DNA of 64,000 bases from Cycas panzhihuaensis (taxonomy: Eukaryota; Cycadophyta), in contig CM041465.1 in NCBI GenBank assembly GCA_023213395.1, forward strand, positions 112,537,741-112,601,740, written 5' to 3'. Numbering within the stretch: position 1 is the first letter of the stretch; every line of letters starts with the position of its first letter. Below the pieces are notes generated by a model. It was not told the origin of the DNA, ran no database searches, and was given only the letters and a program-made list of their open reading frames with translations. Positions 55,917-64,000 of this stretch are shown here, one piece after another. A program made the position numbers and the translations under genes.

Positions 55917-58880
55917 TGTTTCCTGGCTTCCGGGAATGGGTTCATGGCAAGTCGACTTAGGTAAGTACTGGTATACTTCTTCCCTTTCGCCTTTACCACT
56001 TCTTTATAAAGGTAGATAGAAGCATCATCTAATTGCATGGCCGATTGTCATGTTTGAGTGATCACCTTATACCTGTTACTTGATCATGCTTCTTGTCATT
56101 CTTTCAGCCTATGACGATTAGTGGGATATACATCCCCATGGCACTCCACAACCCTCCTACACACCTCCACATTGTCCTAAGCACTGCTCAACCCGTGTGG
56201 TCCATCACATCCCTCACCACATCACAACCCTTAGCACCCCACTGAGTGTGATTAGTTGATTCTTATGTCAGTTATCAGTTTCGTGGGAGTTCTACCACTT
56301 CGGTACCCAATCTAGTTTAGGTCATCTTCTCTATTTGACTATCCCCAACTATATGGACAGAGGCTTGGCCTCTATTAGGCTTGGGGTACCCCATTCTTAG
56401 GCTCCTAGGCATCTTCCTTTTGGCTTATTTTGGTCTCTGTCACTGCACCATGGCAAATGTCACGGTACCGTGGTAAACTTTAGGGTACCATGAAGTTTAC
56501 CGTGGGGCAACTGTCATAACTTGTGTTTTAAAAACCTGCTATGGAAATTTTCACTTTTTTTGTGAAATTGCTAAGTGGCTTTGACACCTCTCGAGCCTTA
56601 CCTCAACCCTAATTATCCATTCAGCCTAGGGTTAGGTATAAACCCTAAAACAACCTCATTTTCCTATTCTTCTTCCACCTTCCTTACTCTCTTCTTTCTC
56701 TTTCACATGAGTTTTCTGTAGGAGTTCCCTACAACGTTCAAGTTCCCTATGTTCCAGCATGAGGTCCTCCCATTACAACTTTGATCCATGGTAGTAGGTT
56801 CACTAACTAACACCTCCAAGCAAGGATTCATGCCCAAGTTTAGCCTCCATGCCCTTCCTATAACTTTCAACAAGTGTGTTTCCATTGCGGCACCCTCCTA
56901 AGGATACCTTGTAAGCATATCGGATCTGCTATTTTCTGCTGTATTCAGGAGTAGATCTACCTTCTACATAGCCCAACAGGTATTTTCCATTGTTATTCCA
57001 TATCTTTCCTTGGGTTTGTCTTGTAAAAGATTAGGTCTTTGAGTACATCATTCCTTTCCATGTTTTCTTTGCTACACAGAGGGGGTATTCCTCCATTCTC
57101 TATCTTCTTGCCCTCTTGATCTCCCTATCCTCCCCTAGTTTTTTCCAAGGAGGTTGTAGGAGAGTACTCATAAAGTGTGAGTGATAGGAGCTAAGGTGGG
57201 ATCCATACCCACTAGGCTTGCTCCTCAAGGGAAAACCCCTTCTCCTCTTTCCTCTCCTTCACTTGTGCCTCCTTTGGGTCACCAAGGAGTCTTTGGGATT
57301 AGGCTTGTGCTAGATATCAACATATGTAACCCTTTCTACACTATTTCAAGATCTGCAAGCCTCTTTTGGGAAGCTCCTTCAGCCCTAAACAGTGTCCTAT
57401 ATTCATCCTGGGTCCTGGCATAGCCCATGTTATAATTTGCTACCCATAACATACTTGTAACATAGGCAACTTTCACAAACTTCGTAATATTTGTTTCCTT
57501 TACTGTCCACTACGAATAGGCTGTCCTAATTTGATGTACCTTATGTATAAGGGTAGCGTGGAGGTGTACTTGCTGGAGGGTTAGCCATTCTGAGGCTAAT
57601 CTCCCCTTGCCTTGGCATGTGTTGTTGGTCTCTTGAGAGTTTGTAGAGTCACTTTTAGTGGAAGATTATCTAACTCGAAACATTCTAACTTTTAATATTT
57701 CAGCATTTTACTTTTGCATAAGTATACATACATCAGCTTTATATCCTAGTAGCCCCTTTACAAAGGGAAAAGAACTTTATGATTGTAGGCTTGCTACACT
57801 ATTTGTAGAGAAAGGTAAGTGGCGATAATCTAGGTATGTTCTTTGGCCTCCTTTTCCTTTGGTTGTTCTACTCTTTTATAGTTCTTTTTTCCTTTGCATT
57901 TTCTTGCTCCTTTCCTTCCATTTTTGGGGGAGGTAAGGAAACCCCTACGCTGCTCATGCTATGGGAGAAGGGAAAAGAGGAAGCGGGCGTAGCACAAGGT
58001 GAAGACTATGTTTCAGCTACTTCATTCTTCAAAGTACGCCTTTCTCATTTCATAGGTCTTTTGGTGTTTCCTTTAGCTTTTGTGCTTGCATAAAAAGACA
58101 ATAAGGGAATAAAGAAAAATGGAACCACTATCATCACTATCTTACACATTAGTTTGCATTATAGGAAAAAGCATTCATTAAGGGTTATCCCCTTCCCTCT
58201 TTTACCTAATTACATTGACATGCATGTTGCATGATATCTAGATTTATTTCTTTACTTCTCTTTACCTTATTTGAAATGAAATAAGAGTGAGGATCCACTT
58301 TTGAGAGAGAAAATATTCATTGTTCTTTGCACTTGTATGCTTAGTTTGTCTCTCATTTACACACATATGACTAGTCTTTGTTCCATTGTGCCTATAGATA
58401 CTAGGAACCCCTTCACAGATAGAGTGGCATGGACTCTTTCCACTACCACTCTTCATCCATCTAACTTTCCTGTTAGGCGCATTAGTTCTTAGAGGATCTA
58501 TTCCCTAAGATCGTTTTCTTTCCTCACCATACCTACATACACTACACCTACATCATTTAGCTTTCTTTCCATGAGGGCTCGTTCCCTTATTAGATCTTGC
58601 CTTCCCCTTCTAGCCATCCAAGGGCAGGAAGACCCTTGTTTTGAGGTTACTCGGGTAACCGAGCACATCCCTCACTTGTGCTCCCCTTCAAAGTCAAAGG
58701 CCAAGTTACCTTGAGGAAGTTGTGTGCCATTCGTGGGTCCTGAACCTATGTTCTGATGCATGGATGCCCTATGTGGGTGTTTCCTTGCACTTGTTGGTTT
58801 AATCCCTTTATCCGAGAGCCTTCCATCAATTGTCTTAGTCCCAACTAGGTGTAGTTACCATCCCCATAGACATGATTCCA
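55917..58880 (+). repeat. Tat B 5' LTR (3.0 kb)
   Basis: Homologous to the Tat A LTRs, including the GGTACC/AAGTTTACCGTGGGG module (56447-56512). Confidence 0.9.
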
Positions 58881-58900
58881 CTAGCGACCATATTGTGGAC
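58881..58900 (+). promoter_or_regulatory. Tat B primer-binding site
   Basis: CTAGCGACCATATTGTGGAC, a more decayed form of the Tat A site at 38557. Confidence 0.65.
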
Positions 58901-59136
58901 CCGCTAGTAAGGGAATTAGTCTTTCTCCCTTCCTTGTTAGTGCTACTACCTCTTGGTAGCTTTCCTTTTTGATCTTGTTGGGCAACCCCCAACATGTGCC
59001 CTACTTTGTTTCTCTCTTCTTTTAGTGTATAGGTAGGACTTGCATGTGATGATTTTCACATCGCTTATGAGGCCTACCTTTGTTGTCAGAAGAACCTTCA
59101 TATCATTCCCTTCCCGCTTCGAATCTTGATTCGATC

Positions 59137-61445
59137 ATGAAGGGATCTCTCTTAGATTGGGAATACCATACTTATGCATTTGATTCCTTAGAGCCACCTA
59201 CTTCCTTCCAAGGATCTGCCCAAGGAAGTGAAGACCCCATTTATTATTTGGGTGACCAACCACACCCCTAATCTCATCATTCCTCTACTCATGGAGTAGA
59301 ACCTTCATCTCCTTTAGAGTTTCGTCATCCCTATGACGATTCTCATAAGGACCGTCCTACAGGATCCACTTTGTACGAGGCTCCTTCTATCGCTTAGAAT
59401 CAAGCAGATACCCCTCCCGTTGATGTAGTAGAAGCTTTGAGCCAATGTTTCCAAGCTGCTCATCTCCAACTGGACCCAAAGTGGTTTGAGAATATCTTGC
59501 AAAGTATTATGCCCCCTTCTTCTACATCTCCTTCAGCTCGCTCATCTCATTCAATAACTTTACCTATGATGAGCCTGTCTTTTACATCTTCTTCTTCTCC
59601 CCATGGTGTATATTCCTTGGGGACTGCTTAGGGTATGTCATCTTCCTAACTTGGGTTGAGTATGCCCCTGGCTAGTCAAACCACTAGTCCTCCTCCTACT
59701 GTTGTTTATCCACCTACTAGATCTAGGGGACCCACATGTCCCTCTACTTCTAGTCATGTGGGGTCCATCCCCACATAATCCCAACACCAACCTAAGGACC
59801 CTTCTCTCTACCTACCTCTCGGTTATGCTACTCAACCATGGGGGCATGGTAAAGGGAACTCCTTAACTACTTATAGGGTGGACCCTCTGCATCCTTATAG
59901 GGTCACACCACCCACGGGCAGCCTATATGGGTAGAATCTGGTCCCTCACCCCTCCTTTCCACCATCTTATGTGGCACCTTACATTACGCCTTTGTAAGGA
60001 GGTCCAACTCCTTCCCAAGGCTTATTCTCTCAAGCTCCTTTTCAATAGGAGCACTCTCTCTAGGAGGGATGGGTATGTCATACCTATCCACTCCCATGTA
60101 GGTTTCTTTGAATGTGGGATTCGTGTCTCTTCACCCAACGGTAGGAGGACAACATCCCCTTTTGAAATAAACCCTCCAAGAAGGATTTGGCCAAACCTAA
60201 CCCCCATCATTTCCAGCATCTATTAACCCTATGGTCCAATCAAGGGTACATCCCTTTATAGACTATTGATCAACCCTATTATCCATTGAGGTGTTAAGAA
60301 CTAACTTACCTCCTCACCCCCATGAAGTCCCCAAATTTGACGGGACTTCATCGCAAGACCCAACATAGCATATTCGTAGCTTCTCTATGGCATGCATTAA
60401 CTACTAGGCTTACGACCACATCCTCATGAAACTATTTCTGTGATCTCTTCAAGGCGATGCCCTTAAATGGTTTTATCGCCTACCTGTGTATTCTATCTTC
60501 TCATTCCAATAACCCGTGGATGAGCTCATCAACTACTTTGACATGGCTCACCCATTTGAGAGTGGAATGAAATCCCTTTTGTCACTTAAACAAGGTCACA
60601 ATGAAATGAATCATGACTTTGTGCAGTGTTTCCATGACCTTCTTCATTCCACTAAGGCTACTTTGCCTAAGGAGTTGAAGAGGGACCTTTTTGTCAATGC
60701 CCTTTGTCTAAAAGTCCACGTAGAAGTCCTTAAGATGGGGGCAACTACGTGCAACTCTAATATAGCTAAGTGCTTAGCACTCGAGGCCATTGAGATCTAG
60801 GCTGGACTCAAGAAGCCTCTAAAGTCCTCATAATGATGTGAGGTACCACCATCATCAAAAGAAACCAAAACTCAACAACCTACTAGGTCTTCTTCCCATT
60901 CTACTAAGAAGACCCTAGACCCTCTCACTTCGACCATACGTTCATTTGAACGTACTATGAAGGAGCTCAAGATTCGAGCTCCTTCATCTCCCACGTCTAA
61001 CAAGCTAGTTCATGAGGCTTTGCAAGCTGCTCCTTCCAAGGGTGGCTATACCCAATCCTCTCAAGCAAGGAAACCCAACTCCTCCCTTGAGAAGAAGTGG
61101 TGCTCCATCCATAGGGAGTGCTTCCACAATGATTCGCAGTGTTGGGTACAACATCCTAAGGTTGCCCCATAATATGGCTCTTCCCCCAAATAGATGTCTA
61201 GACCCAACCTAGATAAGCCCGTTCATAGAGATCCCTTCCCCAAATATGAGGAATGTGATCGCAACACCCAATAGAAGAATAACTGGAACTGAGGGAGGTC
61301 TCTAAACCCTCTCTCTTCCCAAGCCAAAGGGAAGGGTATAAGGAATTCATCTTCTTCATTGAGTTCCCATAGCCAACATACCCCTTTACCTTCGCAATCC
61401 TAGAATAAGGGAAAGAAGGTCATTCAGTTTCTTGAGACCATCCCA
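59137..61445 (+). pseudogene. Tat B gag
   Basis: The ATG at 59137 opens MKGSLLDWEYHTYAFDSLE. A long Pro/Ser-rich segment follows. The core reads MDELINYFDMAHPFESGMKS, then LLSLKQGHNEMNHDFVQCFH and LKRDLFVNALCLKVHVEVLK. The zinc site WCSIHRECFHNDSQCW (61101-61142) has the exact Tat spacing C-x2-H-x4-H-x4-C with all four ligands present. Stops remain at several places (for example near 59269 and 60830). Confidence 0.85.
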
Positions 61446-62640
61446 TGATATGCCTTAACCCAGTCTCAAGCGATCAAAGAGGTGAACAATGCCTCTTCAT
61501 CCATATATCATCCTGACCCTCTTCTGGAAACTTCTCTTTTGGAAGCCTTCATACTCCCTAAGACCATTCTTGTGTGCCCCAATTGTTACAACTTTAGAAG
61601 GGCTCTTCCCTAACCCAATGTGAAGCGGAAGCCTTTCACTGTTGTTGATGAACTTCATACTTTGGCTACTAGAATGTCCATAATGGATGTCTTGAGGAGC
61701 TACCCTGAACAACGCACATTACTCTTGGAGGCTTTAGGATTAGGTGATGCGCTTGTTCACACCTTGGGTGTTAGCCTGAGTCATGAACCCATTATCTCCT
61801 TTGATCCTAAAGATCTTCCCCCTACTAGAAAAATGGAGCACTAATGGCATTTCCCTTTCACTATCACCATCCATACTCCATATTGCACTCTACGAAGAAC
61901 CGTTATCAACAATGGTTCTTCTGTTAATGACATGCCCTTGTGTGTTATATAAGAGCTCATCATATCTACTCTAGAACTAGTTCCATGGCAGTGCTAAGGC
62001 TACGATGGTAGTGAAAAGACACCCTTAGGATCAGTGTCTATCCTGCTTACTCTTGAGGACAAGACTATCTTCGCTGATATTGTAATCCTCGATGTTGACA
62101 TTGACTACAATCTATTATTGGGATGCCTATGGCTTGATCACATGGGAGCCATGTGCTTATCCCATTGGAGGCAACTTAAGTTCATCTACGACAGGCGAAT
62201 GAGAGTCATCTCTCAGGAGCTTCCTCCCATTAAACAACCACGTTAATCTTGCCAAGCAGGTCATAGCCAAATGAAAGGTGATAAAGGCCTTTCTACCCAT
62301 GCCTCTGCTTATTCTATTGACATCCTCAACTCATCTCTTTTGGAAGAAGACCCTTTATCCTCTTCTTCCAACCTCATACATTTTGCTCCTATTGATGTTG
62401 GAAGTTATGGGTACCTTGCCATACTTAGTGATGATGAGTCTGACGGTGAGGACGAGGATCTGCCTCACTTTATTTCCCTTCTAGGCATAAGTAGGGGGCA
62501 TCTCCTTTGTTCTAGATTCTACTCTGGAACCCCTATAGTTAGAGAAACTAGTTCTCCTCTTATATCTCATGTCATTGCCCCTATTGATCAGGTACTCCTT
62601 AAGTCTTCCCCTTTCGTTGCCACTCATAGGTAACGAGGTT
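61446..62640 (+). pseudogene. Tat B protease region
   Basis: RTVINNGSSVNDMPLCVI (about 61896-61949) has NNG at the protease active site, so the catalytic Asp is lost, as in Tat A where DNG remains. VILDVDIDYNLLLGCLWLDH and MGAMCLSHWRQLKFIYDRRM form the second half of the domain (62085-62200), open for 70 residues. A 120-residue acidic linker (62271-62633) leads toward RT. Confidence 0.75.
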
Positions 62641-64000
62641 GGGGAACTTCCTACTATCCCTTGCAAGGGACCTCTTCACGGCTCTTACAGGGAGTCCATC
62701 GGGAATACTAAGCAACATGATGACCACCAAGATCCCACTGTCTCTACTTCTATTCACCCTTCATCTTCTCAAAGTGTGGTCATCCATGGGGTGGATTACT
62801 TTGAGAATGACGAAGCCCTGCTTGAGCACTTAGCGGGCTCTATGCCTAACCTTCCTTCTAGTCACCATAGGCTTGGTTATCAGAAGGTTTTAACTATTGG
62901 GTCTTCTCTCACTGACCCAACTCTGTCCTCTATTCCATCCCTTCCTATTAACCAAGCCCCCCTCCACTTTGAGGAGGGCAATGCCATGTGCATGGGGGCA
63001 ACCCAGGACATAGTCCTTGCCATGGGCAAAGTCATTAAGATAGGGGCAGAATGCTCTCCTGATGAAGTGAAGGAGTATACCTTTCTGTTCCAGGACTTTC
63101 AGGATATTTTTGTGTGGGACTACTCTAATATAAAGGGAATCGATCCTTTAATCGTGATCCACAACCTTAGTACCATTCCTGGTGCTCACCCCATGCGTTA
63201 GAAGCAACACCCTCTTTACCCTAAGCTCTTAGTTGCAGTTAAAATGGAAATTGAGAAACTCCTCAACGCAAGATTGATCACTTCCATTGACTACCCTAAA
63301 TGGGTGTCTAACATTATTGCCATTGCTAAAAAGAATGAGATAATCTAGATATGCGTTGATTTTCATGATATCAACAATGCATGTCCTAAAGACAATTTCT
63401 CACTTCTTTTTATCGATTAGATCATCGATCAAACCACCAGTTTCAAAGTTATGTCCTTAATGGATGACTTCTCTGGCTATAACCAAATACAAATCTCTCC
63501 TGAAGACCATCACAAGATGGCCTTCACCACCCCGTAGGGTACTTTCACCTATAAGGCAATGCCTTTCAGACTCAAGAATGCATGCACCACTTATCAGAGG
63601 GCGATGCAATTTGTTTTCCATGATCTCATCAACAAATCCTTGGAGGTCTTTGTGGATGACATGATGAGTCTCTCACATGTTAGAGCCCATCACCCTGCTA
63701 TTTTATAGGCCATCTTCGCATGATGCCGCAAATACCATATAAGCCTTAACCCTTTTAAATGTATGTTTACTGTGACCACTGGCAAACTCCTTGGTTTCCT
63801 TATGTTAAAGTAAGGAATCTAAATTGACCTTGATAAAGTCAAGGCCATCCTTGACATGCCACTTCCTAAGACCCAACAACAGATTAAGTCATTTTTAGGT
63901 AGGCTTGGTTTCCTCAGGAATTTTTTGGTAAACTTCACCATAAACACCAAACCACTCACTAACCTATTAAAGAAAGGGGCCCTATTTGTTTAGTCTTCCA
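62641..64000 (+). pseudogene. Tat B reverse transcriptase (runs off the window)
   Basis: The open piece ending at 63201 carries FQDFQDIFVWDYSNIKGIDP. RT follows: LNARLITSIDYPKWVSNIIA, then DFHDINNACPKDNF, MSLMDDFSGYNQIQISPEDH and TYKAMPFRLKNACTTYQRAM. The catalytic site EVFVDDMM is intact (63649-63660), unlike Tat A. KLLGFLMLK and FLGRLGFLRNFLVNF end the visible part at 64000. A few stops (for example 63202 and 63346) still disable it. Confidence 0.9.

Larger units (their letters stand above)
55917..64000 (+). mobile_element. Tat B: second Tat-lineage gypsy element, 3' end outside the window
   Basis: The LTR TGTTTCCTGG...GATTCCA (2,964 bp) is followed by the same type of PBS as Tat A and a collinear gag-PR-RT. 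Fewer stops and an intact YVDD-like FVDD make it better preserved. GGATA (55912-55916) would be the left target duplication. The second LTR is not in the window, so the total length is unknown. Confidence 0.93.

Noticed and set aside
1-64000. Host protein-coding genes, tRNA or rRNA genes, CRISPR arrays, bacterial operons
   Set aside because: No support anywhere. All recognisable coding text belongs to LTR retrotransposons; tRNA-like words are primer-binding sites.

Overview
The window is eukaryotic, AT-rich plant nuclear DNA made almost entirely of nested, decayed LTR retrotransposons. I found no host gene, tRNA, rRNA, CRISPR array or bacterial-style operon. Long reading frames are broken by stops and frameshifts, and the recognisable proteins are retrotransposon Gag, protease (PR), reverse transcriptase (RT), RNase H (RH) and integrase (IN). 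Several element families, LTRs over 3 kb and five-level nesting fit a plant with a very large, slowly purged genome. A Tat-type Ty3/gypsy element with a plant-mobile-domain antisense gene suggests a flowering plant; I cannot name the species.

Layout. Element names are mine. (1) Gypsy E, minus strand, is the oldest host. Its pieces lie at 24210-26339 (PR end, RT, RH), 19134-19161, 11646-11686 and 3461-3736 (start of IN). (2) Four elements sit inside E. X (before 1 to 3460) is a non-coding LTR element. Copia A (3737-11645, plus) has TSD TATTA. Copia C (11687-19133, minus) has TSD CTTTA and carries gypsy-like G (16918-18978, minus) inside its 5' LTR. Copia B (19162-24209, minus) has TSD ATAAC and looks youngest. 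(3) Gypsy F (plus) starts near 26340 and gives gag at 27640-28045 and gag-protease at 55012-55916. (4) Copia D (28046-55006, plus, TSD ATTGG), a relative of A, lies inside F's gag. (5) Tat A (35281-54246, plus, 18,966 bp, LTRs of about 3.2 kb, TSD GGTTC) lies inside D's RNase H. (6) A solo LTR of the copia C family (42079-42760) lies inside Tat A. (7) Tat B (55917 to beyond 64000, plus) interrupts F's protease.

Target-site duplications and reading frames that resume across each insertion support this order. LTR pairs compared by eye differ by about 5% in B, 11% in A, 17% in X and 20% in the first part of D.

The most interesting unit is Tat A. Beyond gag and pol it holds an antisense gene (46970-48856) whose N-terminus looks like a plant mobile domain, with its own minus-strand TATA-like box. 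A perfect 28-bp palindrome lies between the two and is related to a module repeated in the element's LTRs. Further downstream is a second, separate plus-strand RNase H (50108-50535), in addition to the one in pol. The element is therefore arranged as gag, pol, hairpin, antisense gene, promoter-like block, extra RNase H, 3' LTR.
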